From Luzula sylvatica (taxonomy: Eukaryota > Streptophyta > Magnoliopsida > Poales > Juncaceae), in NCBI GenBank assembly GCA_946800325.1, contig OX326960.1:57310855-57374854 (forward strand): a stretch of 64,000 nt of DNA, written 5' to 3'. The position numbers and the translations under genes were made by a program. Positions 1 through 11,672 of this stretch are shown here, one piece after another; position 1 is the stretch's first letter; every line of letters begins with the position of its first letter. The notes below the pieces were generated by a model. That model did not search any database and was not told where the DNA came from. It saw nothing but the letters and a program-made list of their open reading frames with translations.

Positions 1-2516
1 CAACACATTAAACTCTCTACAGCCCATACAGCGGGTTCATTCTCTCTCCTTCACTTGACTTGCTACACACATGACCACATAATCCCTTCTTCACCAAATC
101 CAAGATAGTTGACTGGTCAAAGCTGTAACAAACCAGGATCCTGTGTGGCATGCATAACCTGTGAACTGCGCTGGTACCCCTCTGCCCCTCTCTTTCTCCT
201 TGCGCTACACAGTGGGCTACACCGTCTGCGCCACAGAATACTGCAGAAGGCAGTTCAAACTTGCTCTTTTGGAGCCATGCAGCCCCCATTCGTCTCCATT
301 TCGGTCTAAAAATCGTACTCTCCAGTCTTGCCTAAGAGAAGAAAAGCTGTAACCAGACCCTCCATTTATTCTCTAAACCGCAGAAGAACACAGACATTTT
401 TGGGAATTTCAGAGGATTTTCGGAGGATTTAATCTTGATCCGTGGGAGAAGTTTACAATCGTATTTTTGAGTTTTCTCGGCCGTCCGATGTCCAAATTAG
501 ATGAGGTTTGAACCGTTGGATTCATTGAAACATTCTCTACCTACCCATACAAGTTGCAACTCATGTCTTGTCCTGTAGTAATCTCCACCTTCTATAAAAG
601 AGATCCAAGACCATTCTCTCTCTACCTTTGGTCCTCATTGGTCAAACCACCATTTTAGGGGGAAGGTAAGGTCTCTTCCTCTTCCCCCTCCATTGTTAGA
701 GCATCTCGAGCTCCCTTGCTCAGCTTTTGAGCCATTTTCGCCAAGAAATCGTGTCTTAGCACGGTTTTCGAGGCCGATCCGAGGAGCTTTTCCTCTCTCT
801 CCCTTCTCCGAACCGGATACGAAGTTTCTCTCCTCCTCCTCTCACCTGCTCTCAAGGCGTGAAGGCTCGAGGACATCGCCAAGACGGGATCTTGGACTCG
901 AATTCTCCTTTTTTCGGTATTTCTTTCTCTAGATTTAGTGTTTTAATTAGGAATTGTTAGATCTGATCGAAATATCTTTGTGAACTTGTTCTATATTGAT
1001 AGATATAATTTGTAGAATTTTTGTGGAATTTTTCTTGCATTTTTCCTATTTTTCCTTTGTGATATACTCAATTTTCTGTGCTGTTTTGATAATTCGATTT
1101 AAAATAGAAAAAAAGTCAAAAGTAATTCTTTCTCAATCTCACTGTTTAGATCTGGATCTGTAGTTTAAAAACATAATTTGAATCAATCAATTATCTGAAA
1201 TTGCCTATTTGATATGGATTTTAGAAAATCATTGTGTTAGGGACTAAACTGTAATATTAGTATAAATCCAGTTCTGGACCTTTTTGTCCCTGATTATTCA
1301 TGAACTTGTAGATCTGTTAAAAATACAATTCTTGCATGTGCTTGTAGATCTATATTCAAACTGCAATTAGAAACTTGATTGAACTTTGTTGGATTGATTT
1401 TCGATTTGATATGATTTGTTGAAAACTGCTATTTAGACCTAAAAACTTTCTGGACTTTTTCGTGATCTTCCAGGGACCTATTTGTAATTCGCTCATTACT
1501 TTTTACTGAAATATCAAACCTGTGAAATTCTTCTGTTCTCTCTCTTATTATTAAATTGTGAATCTTTGGGCCAAATTTGAGATCTTGTTTTCCGATCTAT
1601 ATTTTTCTGGAATTTGATTTGTGCCTAAAATACCCTTGTGATCTATAAATTTCTTAAATTCGAACATTGTGTGTGTGAAAGTGAAATTTTGACCAGAGCT
1701 TTATAGAGTTTAGATCTTGATTGTGACAAAATATTATAGTCTCTGGATCAATAGAAATAATTCTTGAATTGCAATTTCGATTATACGCAAAATTTCCTTG
1801 GAACGAACCTCTACTTAGCCTATTCTAGTAGTTGTTTATAAATTGTTTTGATTAACTCGTGAGATTGAATTTACACATTTTAACGACCTGTTTTACGTGT
1901 TATCAGTCACGGATTTAGAAACGTGCAATGGCATGATCCCTCATAATATTTAAGTCATGGAAATGCCTTCCATATTCACAACCACTATGATCGGTACTAC
2001 ATCTCACATGGGTTAAGGCCAAAGCCGACATGGGTTATTGTAGTCATCGACGGGGTGGCAAGCGTTAAATAGGGACTGATAAGGGTTAAGGCCAAAGCCG
2101 ACTTATTAGTAGTTTATTTGAACGATACGATGAGTATGGTTGTGACTTAACCGTTCTAGCCAGTAAGGGTTGAGGCCAAAGCCGACTTGATTGGAAGTTC
2201 GGGGCATAGATAGGATGCACACACGGAACTGGGATTGTATTGGATACGATCCATCACCGAAATCCTATAAAGGTTCAAGAGTCGCATTGGATGTGATTGG
2301 ATATAATCCTACCTAAATAGCGAGATCCCATTCGTCTGCCAAAGCAACTTGTGGGAGGATCGTAAAATATGGGTCTTGAGTGTTATGGACTTGGAGTCCC
2401 GTATCGGTATGAGGGTTATCGATTCGATAAAATAACACTATCATATAATCATCATATAAGCCCTATAAGATAAGTACGCAACGTTAGTAATCAATCTTTT
2501 ATTTCATTTGTAGAAT
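1..2516 (+). other. Region upstream of Copia gag-pol: promoter-like and leader sequence
   Basis: No convincing protein gene is seen. A TATA-like box lies at 593-600, followed by a pyrimidine-rich stretch and a good splice donor (aaggtaag, about 665). AT-rich sequence follows, ending in a pyrimidine tract plus tag acceptor just before the gag-pol ATG (tttgtag at about 2508-2514). This looks like a transcribed leader with one long intron of about 1.85 kb, which is inference. The motif aaggccaaagccgac recurs three times between about 2015 and 2190. No tRNA primer-binding site and no copy of the 3' LTR (7636-8611) was found here. Confidence 0.4.
593..600 (+). promoter_or_regulatory. TATA-like box upstream of the Copia leader
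   Basis: The sequence tataaaag is followed about 30 bp later by a CT-rich stretch, as at plant transcription starts. It could drive the gag-pol transcript through a spliced leader. There is no direct evidence of transcription. Confidence 0.3.
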
Positions 2517-5500
2517 ATGTCTTCTAGTAACACCAACACCATGTCGATTAGATCGACTTTAGAAAAGGATAAGCTAGTGGGTCGGAACTACTTTGACTGG
2601 CACCGAAACCTGAGAATAGTTCTCAGGCAAGAGGGCAAGAGTCACGTATTGGATACGGAACTAGTGGAACCGGGCCCCGATGCTACGGCCGAAGAAAAGG
2701 CCGCGTTTGAGAAACTTAAGAAGGACTCAAATGATGTTACGTGCCTCATGTTGGCATGTATGGACGCTAGTCTTCAAAAACAGTTTGAGGACTCGGATGC
2801 GCACATCATAGACGTTGTGCTCAAGGAAATGTTCCAAGAGCAGGAGCGTATTGAACGGTTCAGTACGCTCAAAGAGTTGGTAAACTGCAAGATGCCTTCG
2901 GGGTCTTCGGTTAGCTCTCACGTTTTGAAGGTGCAAGCTCTCATAGACCGTCTTGAGAAGCTAGGAGAGAAATTGTCGAAGATTATGCAACAAGATTTGA
3001 TCTTGTGTGCACTTCCTCCAATGTTTTCTCCGTTCGTGACTAACTATCACATGCATTCGATGGATAAGACGATCCCTGAGCTTCACGGAATGCTCAAGAA
3101 TTTTGAATCGGAGACGTTAAAGTCGTCCGGAGAGAACAGGGCAAGAGTTGCCGGAAATGTTCTCACAATTCAGAATAAGGATCGTAAGAGATCAAAGTCC
3201 AAGGGCGGTTCGGCTAAGAAACGTTCGAAGCCGAATAAAAGGGGAAAGGAGAAATCCAAGGATGAGACGTGTTTTCATTGTCACAAGGCTGGACATTGGA
3301 AGCGCGATTGCAAGTCTTACCTCGAGGAGGTGAAGAAGGGCAAGGCGGTTTCAGCGACCGGCCTCTCAGGTATTAACGTTATTGAAGTTAATATTTCAAC
3401 TATGACTAATTGGGTATTGGATACCGGTTGTGGGACTCATATTTGTCGAAATATGCAGGTTCTTCAAAATAGTCGAAGGTTGGAAAAGGGTGAAGTCGAT
3501 CTACGCGTCGGGAATGGAGCAAGAGTTGCTGCGTTTGCCGTAGGAGTAGTTAATTTGACTTTACCTAGTGGACTTATTTTAGTACTAAATAATTGTTATT
3601 ATGTACCGACATTATGTAAGAACATAATAAGTGTGTCGAAACTGGCCAATGATGGCTATGAATTCGTTATTAGGAATAATGAGTTTTCGATATGTAAGGA
3701 TTCTATTATCTATGGAAATGTTCTGTTAGAAAATGGTCTTTATGTGTTGGATTTCGATCACGGAAATAATAAGTCTATATATAACGTTAATGCAAAAAGG
3801 ATTAAACCTAAAGTTGATAATCGGACTTTCTTTTGGCATTGTCGTCTCGGTCATGTGAATGAGAAACGCATTGCTAGACTCCATAAAGATGGAATGCTAG
3901 ACTCATTTGAATTGGATTCATTTGGGAATTGCGAATCTTGTTTGCTTGGCAAGATGACTAAGGCGCCGTTCTCCAAGGTCGGAGAGCGGTCCAACGATCT
4001 ATTGGAACTCATACATTCCGATGTGTGTGGACCGATGAGCATCGAGGCAAGAGGAGGCTATCGATACTTTGTTACGTTTACGGACGATCATAGTAGATAT
4101 GGATATATTTATTTGATGCGTACGAAAGCGGAGACCTTTGAAAAGTTCAAAGAGTTTCAAAACGAAGTTGAAAATCAGCTTGGCAAGAAAATTAAAGCCA
4201 TTCGATCGGATCGAGGTGGCGAATATTTGAGCTATGAGTTTGAAGATCATCTAAAAGATTGTGGAATAGTTCCACAATGGACTCCGGCAGGAACGCCACA
4301 ATGGAATGGCGTGTCCGAGAGGAGGAATCGAACCTTGTTGGACATGGTTCGATCCATGATGAGTCAAACTACCCTTCCAAAATCGTTTTGGGGATATGCC
4401 CTAGAGACAGCGGCTTACTTATTAAACCGCATACCTTCTAAATCGGTACCTAAGACACCATATGAGATATGGACCGGAAAAGTTCCGAAATTGTCTTACG
4501 TTAAGATTTGGGGATGTGAAGCTTATGTCCGCAGATTAATCGCGGATAAACTCGATCCCAAATCTGAAAAATGTTTATTTGTAGGTTATCCCAAGGAAAC
4601 AAAGGGATATTATTTCTATCATCCATACGAGAACAAAGTGTTTGTTGCTCGTGGAGGTACCTTCTTAGAGGAGGAATTTATATCTAAAAGAATGGATGGA
4701 TATGAAATAGATCTCGAAGAAATTCGAGAACCGCAAACAAACGTTGATCCGGTTTCCTCAAATGTTGAGGATCCGGAGTCAAGTGCACAAGGCGCAATTC
4801 GTAGATCGGGTAGGATTCGTCAAGAGCCTATACGATATGGTTTTATCGTGGCAAATGACGATGAAGTCGAATTCATAGATGATGAACCGACATCTTATCG
4901 CGAGGCTATGAAAAGCGAGGATTCCGATAAGTGGCAAACTGCCATGAAATCCGAGATTCAATCCATGTACGATAATCAAGTTTGGAACTTGATTGATCCA
5001 CCTCCCGGGGTTAAACCAGTGGGATGTAAGTGGGTTTTCAAGAAGAAGACCGACATGGATGGGAATGTGAACACTTATAAAGCACGGCTTGTGGCGAAAG
5101 GTTTCAAACAAATTCATGGTGTCGACTATGAAGAAACGTTTTCACCAGTAGCTATGCTTAAATCCATACGGATCTTACTTGCTATCTCTGCGTATTATGA
5201 CTACGAGATTTGGCAAATGGATGTCAAAACCGCATTCCTTAACGGGAACTTAGAAGAGGATGTGTACATGACACAGCCCGAGGGTTTTGTCGATTCGAAG
5301 AGTCCGAATAAAGTGTGCAAGTTGCAACGATCCATTTATGGATTGAAGCAAGCTTCTCGGAGTTGGAACATACGTTTCGATGAAGTTATACGAGAATATA
5401 ATTTCGTGAAAAACGTAGAAGAACCTTGTGTATACAAGAAGGTTAGTGGGAGCCGCGTAGTATTTCTTGTACTATATGTAGACGACATCTTGATCATAGG

Positions 5501-6473
5501 AAACGACATTCCGATGCTTACGGATGTTAAGAAGTATTTAAATACTCGTTTCGCTATGAAAGATTTGGGCGAGGCCGCCTATATATTAGGCGTGAGGATT
5601 TATAGAGATAGATCCAAGAAGTTACTCGGCTTGAGTCAAAGCACGTACATCGACAAAGTGTTGAAACGGTTTTCAATGCAAAATTCGAAGAAAGGACTTC
5701 TTCCAATGTCGAGTGGCATATCGTATTCTAAAGCTCAATGTCCGACATCGAGCGAAGATAAGAATGCGATGAGTATTGTTCCATACGCTTCGGCGGTTGG
5801 ATCAATTATGTATGCCATGATTTGTACGCGCCCCGATGTGTCGTATGCATTGAGCGTCGTTTCGCGTTACCAATCTAATCCAGGGGATATGCATTGGATC
5901 GCGGTTAAGAACATCCTTAAGTACTTACGAAGAACTAAGGATCAATTTCTAATTTATGGTGGAAAGACATCCGGGTTGGTCATCAATGGATATACCGACG
6001 CCAGTTTCCAAACATGTGTCGATGACTTTCGATCACAAAACGGATACGTGTTTTGTCTAAATGGTGGAGCGGTAGTTTGGAAAAGTTCCAAACAACCCAC
6101 GATAGCAGACTCTACAACTGAATCGGAGTATATTGCGGCTTCCGAAGCGGCAAAGGAGGCGGTTTGGATCAAGAAGTTTGTGTCGGAGCTTGGTGTAGTC
6201 CCGAGCATCTCGGAACCTGTAGTTGTGTATTGCGACAATACAGGCGCAATAGCACAGTCCAAGGAACCGAGGGCACATCACCGCTCCAAGCACATACTCA
6301 GAAAATTTCACTTGATCCGTGAGATTTTGCAAAGGAAGGATGTGATCATTGAGAAGATTGATACTGACAGGAATGTTGCGGACCCGTTTACTAAGCCACT
6401 CTCGCAAGCTAAGCACGATTATCATGCGAAAGCTATAGGTTTGAGATACCTAGAGGAGGAAGAGAGTAGTTAG
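2517..6473 (+). CDS. Copia gag-pol polyprotein, intact (1318 aa)
   Basis: This is one uninterrupted frame with all Copia domains in family order. Gag carries a CCHC zinc knuckle (CFHCHKAGHWKRDC, about residues 252-265). The protease has an intact active site (LDTGCGTH, about 300). The integrase has a HHCC zinc region (HCRLGH then CESCLLGK, about 440-480) and the D,D-35-E core near PVCGP/TDDHSRYGY-type motifs. Reverse transcriptase shows QMDVKTAFLNG and LYVDDIL, and RNase H shows GYTDASF and ADSTTESEY, near the C-terminus. Integrase before RT identifies Copia rather than Gypsy. The length is normal for an autonomous element and I saw no stop or frameshift, so the protein could be functional. 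Unlike copy 2 (20962-24909), its protease and RNase H catalytic residues are conserved. Confidence 0.95.
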   Translation: MSSSNTNTMSIRSTLEKDKLVGRNYFDWHRNLRIVLRQEGKSHVLDTELVEPGPDATAEEKAAFEKLKKDSNDVTCLMLACMDASLQKQFEDSDAHIIDVVLKEMFQEQERIERFSTLKELVNCKMPSGSSVSSHVLKVQALIDRLEKLGEKLSKIMQQDLILCALPPMFSPFVTNYHMHSMDKTIPELHGMLKNFESETLKSSGENRARVAGNVLTIQNKDRKRSKSKGGSAKKRSKPNKRGKEKSKDETCFHCHKAGHWKRDCKSYLEEVKKGKAVSATGLSGINVIEVNISTMTNWVLDTGCGTHICRNMQVLQNSRRLEKGEVDLRVGNGARVAAFAVGVVNLTLPSGLILVLNNCYYVPTLCKNIISVSKLANDGYEFVIRNNEFSICKDSIIYGNVLLENGLYVLDFDHGNNKSIYNVNAKRIKPKVDNRTFFWHCRLGHVNEKRIARLHKDGMLDSFELDSFGNCESCLLGKMTKAPFSKVGERSNDLLELIHSDVCGPMSIEARGGYRYFVTFTDDHSRYGYIYLMRTKAETFEKFKEFQNEVENQLGKKIKAIRSDRGGEYLSYEFEDHLKDCGIVPQWTPAGTPQWNGVSERRNRTLLDMVRSMMSQTTLPKSFWGYALETAAYLLNRIPSKSVPKTPYEIWTGKVPKLSYVKIWGCEAYVRRLIADKLDPKSEKCLFVGYPKETKGYYFYHPYENKVFVARGGTFLEEEFISKRMDGYEIDLEEIREPQTNVDPVSSNVEDPESSAQGAIRRSGRIRQEPIRYGFIVANDDEVEFIDDEPTSYREAMKSEDSDKWQTAMKSEIQSMYDNQVWNLIDPPPGVKPVGCKWVFKKKTDMDGNVNTYKARLVAKGFKQIHGVDYEETFSPVAMLKSIRILLAISAYYDYEIWQMDVKTAFLNGNLEEDVYMTQPEGFVDSKSPNKVCKLQRSIYGLKQASRSWNIRFDEVIREYNFVKNVEEPCVYKKVSGSRVVFLVLYVDDILIIGNDIPMLTDVKKYLNTRFAMKDLGEAAYILGVRIYRDRSKKLLGLSQSTYIDKVLKRFSMQNSKKGLLPMSSGISYSKAQCPTSSEDKNAMSIVPYASAVGSIMYAMICTRPDVSYALSVVSRYQSNPGDMHWIAVKNILKYLRRTKDQFLIYGGKTSGLVINGYTDASFQTCVDDFRSQNGYVFCLNGGAVVWKSSKQPTIADSTTESEYIAASEAAKEAVWIKKFVSELGVVPSISEPVVVYCDNTGAIAQSKEPRAHHRSKHILRKFHLIREILQRKDVIIEKIDTDRNVADPFTKPLSQAKHDYHAKAIGLRYLEEEESS

Positions 6474-7635
6474 TTATCTAAAACGATAATTTCGTAGGAC
6501 GAGATTAGTCTAATAGATTAGTAAACGTTGTATCACCCCAAACTTATCTTATAGTAATGCAATTTCAGAATTTTAAAATTTTTTCATTTTGCATCTATCT
6601 TATATGAAAACTGTGTGCTGGGTTGTGTAATATGATTGTTACATGAACCTTGATTTGAACTTGTGTGGACGTCGACATGGTTGAGGACCATGTGCAGCAA
6701 AACCGTCACACTTAAAGTGTCATTTCTAAACATCCCTAGTCGCGGATCAGCTTGCTTAAGAGAGAAGCATTTCTATTATTAGATAATAGACTGAACGCGT
6801 ACACTAGTACGTTTGCCGAGGAGATGATTATGTTTTGCTAATCATGGGACAAAGGAGTTTGTCGAATCGGGAACGTAGATATATGTTAGGTTACATATAT
6901 TGGATATGACCGAAGCCGCGAGACCATGACATGGTTTAGTCATTATATATGGACTTGCGACGGATGGGGTTTTAGATTCTTCATACTTGAGGGGATCATT
7001 GATTGCGTTACGTGCGTAACACAATGCTTTGATATGATCTTACGCTCACCGTAACAGGGAGTTAAAAGGGTCATCATTGGGTATTGTCCGAAACACGGAA
7101 TTCAATGTGAGTCTCCAAGATAGGAATTGTTTATTCCGAAAGGAAGAGATATCTCTTAGGCGCCGCTCGATGAGTCGATTAACGAAAACTGTGGCCACAG
7201 TCAATGATATTAATGGTTAATATCGATTGAAATTTGTCAACTCAACTCGGAATCGGGGAATAAGTATAGTTAATCAAATTATAAGGATGACTATTACCGT
7301 GCCTTTTGATTAACGGATATCGTAAACAAGAGAACTAGTAACCGCTATTCGAGATAGGCACAATGATCACAATCATTTTTCGTTTAACATGGGTAGCTAT
7401 GATGGAGTGACTAGATCCCGCTCATGAGCTTGTAGGTATTGGAAACAACCTACTGCCATCGTTAAGTCGAACCTACATGGTCACACAACGAGTCGTACTA
7501 AGTCGGGCTTGATAATAAAATCGGCACATTGATGTGCATAGCTTGGTATTTGATACGCGAGCTATATTCTCTAAAATCGTGCGTATTGGATATGCATGAG
7601 TACCTTTTAGGTAGATCTGAAATTGAGTGGGAGAC
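6474..7635 (+). other. Long 3' untranslated stretch of Copia element 1
   Basis: There are 1.16 kb between the gag-pol stop and the 3' LTR, against 270 bp in Copia copy 2. No open frame of note and no recognised protein motif was found. It ends in the purine-rich tract gagtgggaga that would prime plus-strand synthesis. Confidence 0.6.
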
Positions 7636-8611
7636 TGAAAGAAATACAGTTTCGGATCAACCGTAAAAGTGTACACAAGGATAAACGAATGTAGTCGTAC
7701 ATTCGTGGCCATAACTTTCAGTGGGAAAATCCAATTAGAATGGTTCAAATTGGGTTAGATAGATAATGAGATTATCTACAACCTTCATATAGAAATATAT
7801 TTCATATGAACGAAGTATAAGTGTCGTTTCTGTGAAATACCGAAAGGGTGCAACAGTATGACATACAGTTAGTAAAACAGTCATAACTTTTGCATACGAA
7901 CTCCAATTGGGCTGGGCCAAATTGGGTTGAGTAGATAATAAGATTATCTACAACTTTCGTGTTGGTTGATTTTCTGTCAGAGAAATTTATCAATTTCGTA
8001 TGGACAGAATACTGAACAGGTTCATACAGTTTTCTGTGTGAAAGGGTGTATATTGGATATACATGCCTTTTGGCTAATCCTTATCCTATTAGGTATAAAT
8101 AGGATATTCTCTCTCATCTTCACAAAGGAATTCAGAAGTAATTCAAAGAAAGATTCTGCCCAAGACACAAGAAAAAGAGCAAATTCAGATTTGATCTTTT
8201 GTGAGTGAAAAGGCACGAAGAGAGATTAATAGAGAATCGATCGAGATCAAGCAAGTGCACCGATACATCGTCTAGGCAGGTGTATCCGTGTCCGGCGTCT
8301 TCCGACTCAAGGTGGATACGTGTGGAGGAGCAACACTTGGGGCTCTCCGTTGTGATCGAACCGAAGGATCGAAGAACGAGAACGAACGGTGAAGGACGCA
8401 CGATGTGGGACGCGCGTAAAGTCACCAACGTGACCGGAGGAATAGGAGGCAGCGATCAACCCTTCGTGTTCCATCAATTTGGAACTGGTATGGATCTAAC
8501 CTTCTATTTGCATCGTACCCTCGAAGTCGTGGCGTGATCTCGGGAATCGGGGAATCGGACCGGGCCTACATATCCGCTGCGCGGGCCCGGGGCCGGGGAT
8601 ATTCCCCAACA
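7636..8611 (+). repeat. 3' LTR of Copia element 1 (976 bp)
   Basis: It starts TGAAAGAAAT and ends TTCCCCAACA (TG...CA). A TATA-like box (ggtataaatagg) lies near 8091. Along most of its length it matches the reverse complement of 13791-14831, which defines both ends. A purine tract stands directly upstream. No second copy was found 5' of the gag-pol. Confidence 0.8.
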
Positions 8612-9585
8612 CTACGACCCATGAGAATCGATTGGTTTAATCGGAGGGGATTACGTGGAGTAAGATAATGGTTTGAGGTTGTGAAAGAAGGGTGAGAGAG
8701 AGTAATGGCTTTAGGGTTTGATAGGACGAAGAGGGACGTCTGAAGGGGCGGGGTGATGATGACAATGGCGTCTAGGTGTTGGGCAGTAGGAGCGGTGAAG
8801 AGACGTTTGTTCTAGGGAAGGGAAGGAAACGTTTAATGGCGTGGCAGTGGTATGAATTGGGGTGTATATTTTGGTGTTGAAAATATTTTGTAGCTAATCG
8901 TATTGATCTTTATGTATTTTGTAGCTAATCGTAAATGTTGGTCAATTGGAAGCACAAATGTCATGTGACTACAAGGTTTTGGTCTCAGTTAATCCAGTTA
9001 GTTCATTGCATAAAAAGATCCACCTTGATACGATAGGAGCTTATAAGATATTTATAGAAGGTCTTAGTGTACGATTAAAGTGATAAGTTTATGTATGACG
9101 GAAATGTTGAATTGAATGAATAGATAATTATTAATTGAAAGACCAAGTTCATTCAAAATTTTCCGGGTTTCCCCTAAAGGGCCTAATTTCGCCATGGATT
9201 GATGTCTAATTCCGGTGAAAAATGTGTGGGCCTGATCATACATTTGGGTAATGGTGGGTCTGGAGGTGGGCCAATTTGTGGGCCTGGTCATACTAATTTA
9301 GTAATCAGAAAGGTTGTTTATAGGATGGTAGGGAAGACTGGGAAGTAGTAAAGAGGGAGAATGGGGAGCACCCGAATTGATGGTTAATGCGAGGAGACCA
9401 ACAATAAAAAAAAGTTGCCCGATCAACAAAATGCAAATGATTGAAAATAGGGTTTTGCAATTAATTGAAACAAATATGAAGGGAATTAAATAGATTTAGC
9501 AATAATAGTACTTAGTAGTGTTTACAAAATAAGAAGATAAATGAGACAAGCAAAACCAAAAGTGTACTGGAATTAGAAAAGGAAT
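8612..9585. other. Non-coding flank between Copia 1 and the FRS gene 3' end
   Basis: This is probably the 3' flank of the minus-strand FRS gene. A short local duplication of a gtgggcctg(g/a)tcata phrase lies at about 9225-9295. No gene is seen. Confidence 0.5.
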
Positions 9586-10142
9586 TCAATTATTAGGTAT
9601 GAGAAATCCTTGTTCGTCAAGTTGAGACATATTATGCATGTGCATGAGAAGTCCAGTATGCGTCATATTTGCGAGACCGTCGGTGATACGGAAGCTTCTG
9701 GCACCCTGAATTGGCTGATCATCAGATTCATTTAGGGGAATTGATGATGCTGGAGCCGGTTGAGGAACCTGTGGGCGAGTTTTGGTGGTGGAAGTACTTT
9801 TAATTGGCGGAGCCTTCTGCATTATAATTAGGAAAAAATCATTACATTTGTTACGTTTGATTAATAGAACATAGAATTACACGTAATATTGAAGAAGTAC
9901 AGAATGACAGTAGTTACCTTCTTCTTACGAGAACTACCTTCGCCAGAAGAAAGTATTCGTTTATTGCTCGGCCTGCCAACTCGGGTAACAGTCACTGGAT
10001 CCATATAGGAATTGACTGGTGGGGGATCTGGAATTACAGGCGAGGATGGAGGCATTATATTGGCGGCATTTTCAGGTTGTGCAATGTTGCATTCATTCGA
10101 TAAGGCTTGTAGACGGCTGAGGATATGGGTATGTAGGTTAGT

Positions 10143-11553
10143 TGACGGGCTGGTTTTCGATCACTTTTAATTTGAGATATCGTTGTATGTGAAAACCAAT
10201 TCAATCAACAAGTTTGGAAATATATGTGTATAGTGGAAATATGAATTCGTTCCACAAGGAGTATATGCGTCGAATAATGAATCGAAATGAGCGAGAAATA
10301 GGCAGAAACTAATTTCCAGCAAAAGGCAGAAACTTTTCAGGAAAAAGGCAGAAACTTTCGTTACGACAGAAAGTCCCCTGGACCAGATTTAGTATTTGGT
10401 TTAGGATTTTGAATTTTTATTTGATTAAGGGGATTTAAATGAGTTAATTAAGGAATGATTAAGGAAGCAAAAAGCGAACAAAGAGAGAACAAAATTATCA
10501 CACAAAGAGAGCAAAAGATCGAATGCAAGAAACAAGATTAAACAAAGATTTTTAGATTCAAACAAGTTTCCTTTACACAACTTCAAACTACATTCATCAT
10601 ACAAGAAATTCAAGATATAGAAAGATTACACCTAGAATGAGTAGCAAGCTTCAACGCGCCAAGATGAGCTCCTTTCCTCGTCTAGTGTTATCGCTCGATG
10701 CTCGAACCGCTAGTAAGCTAGGACGGTACAAGCGCTTCTCGTTCGAATTAGTCGACTCTCCCGGATGAAGAAAGCTTCGAGTCCGTTCGAGTGAAGAAGG
10801 AATACAAACACGAATCAATCGGAGAAGAAGAGGTTTACCGGGTGAAGTTCGAGTCCGGTAATGGAGGAAGCTCCACTCTCAATCCCGATGATGTCCGGAT
10901 GAAGAAAGCTTCGAGTCCGGTTGTGACGATGTTTCCTTTGACTTGCTTCGATTGGATCGATTCACCGGATGAAGAAAGCTTCGAGTCCGGCAAACAATCA
11001 CTCGAGAATTCGAGTAATTCTTGAATGGTTCTTGACGTTCTTGAAAGTTCTTGGAAGTGCTTAGAGAGAGAGAGAGAGAGAGAGAGAAGAAAGGGGAGGG
11101 AAGAAGAAGCAATCTCTGCCCAAGGGCCTTGGGGTCTTATTTATAGTGCCTTGGCGCTTTCCCATTGGCCGAGAGATGGGTGAGAGGATTGAGGGTAGTT
11201 GGGGGTGGTAGGTGAGGTAGGTGGGGCTGTAGAGTGGCAATTGTGTGAGTGGTTTTCGAGTAGAGTTTGGTGTAATTTCTTATGTTGATGATTATTTGTC
11301 TTCTCCTTCACACGTGTACCGAATTGGTCGGTATGATATATCGATTTTAACAGCGCGAGGAGATGAAGGAAACTACACTCTCGGATTGCCGAGAATTCCC
11401 TCCTAAAACCTGTAATTAAGCAATAAAGCACACTTAGTGAAGAAATATTCTTGCTATCTCAAATATGAACAATTATATATATAAAGTTGTGTTTCAAAAT
11501 GGCTAAAATCCCCAGATTAGATATAAAAAAGGTACTTTATTTTCCTTTTATCA
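10143..11553 (-). repeat. 3' LTR of the Gypsy-type element
   Basis: On the plus strand it starts TGACGGGCTGG and ends CTTTTATCA. It pairs with 16095-17504. It contains three or four copies of a 26-bp imperfectly palindromic motif (ccggatgaag...cgagtccgg) at about 10758-10990 and a GA microsatellite at about 11062-11088. The adjacent internal tract, minus strand tatgggggtattt (11554-11568), is the polypurine tract. Confidence 0.9.
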
Positions 11554-11672
11554 AATACCCCCATACTTAAACCCTTGATCGTCCTCGATCATGATGAGCA
11601 TAAAATCAAGCACAAAGAGAGAGATGCATGTATAAGATTTTATTGAAAGTGTATTCATCGATTTCAAAACTC

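Larger units (their letters stand above)
2517..8611 (+). mobile_element. Copia-type LTR retrotransposon 1 (gag-pol to 3' LTR)
   Basis: The visible element consists of an intact gag-pol, a 1.16-kb untranslated stretch, a purine-rich tract (gagtgggaga, about 7625-7634) and one LTR at 7636-8611 that starts TGAAAG and ends CAACA. The five bases before the LTR (gagac) and after it (ctacg) differ, so this LTR is not a separate solo insertion. That fits it being the 3' LTR of this element. The 5' LTR is absent from the window or replaced, so the true left boundary is unknown. A solo LTR of the same family sits at 13791-14831. Confidence 0.75.

Noticed and set aside
17..289. 90-codon minus-strand frame at the left edge
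   Set aside because: No family motif, not supported by splice sites or codon pattern; sequence upstream of the Copia leader.
7636..8611. Independent solo LTR
   Set aside because: Flanking five bases differ (gagac/ctacg) and a purine tract precedes it, so a 3' LTR of the upstream element fits better.
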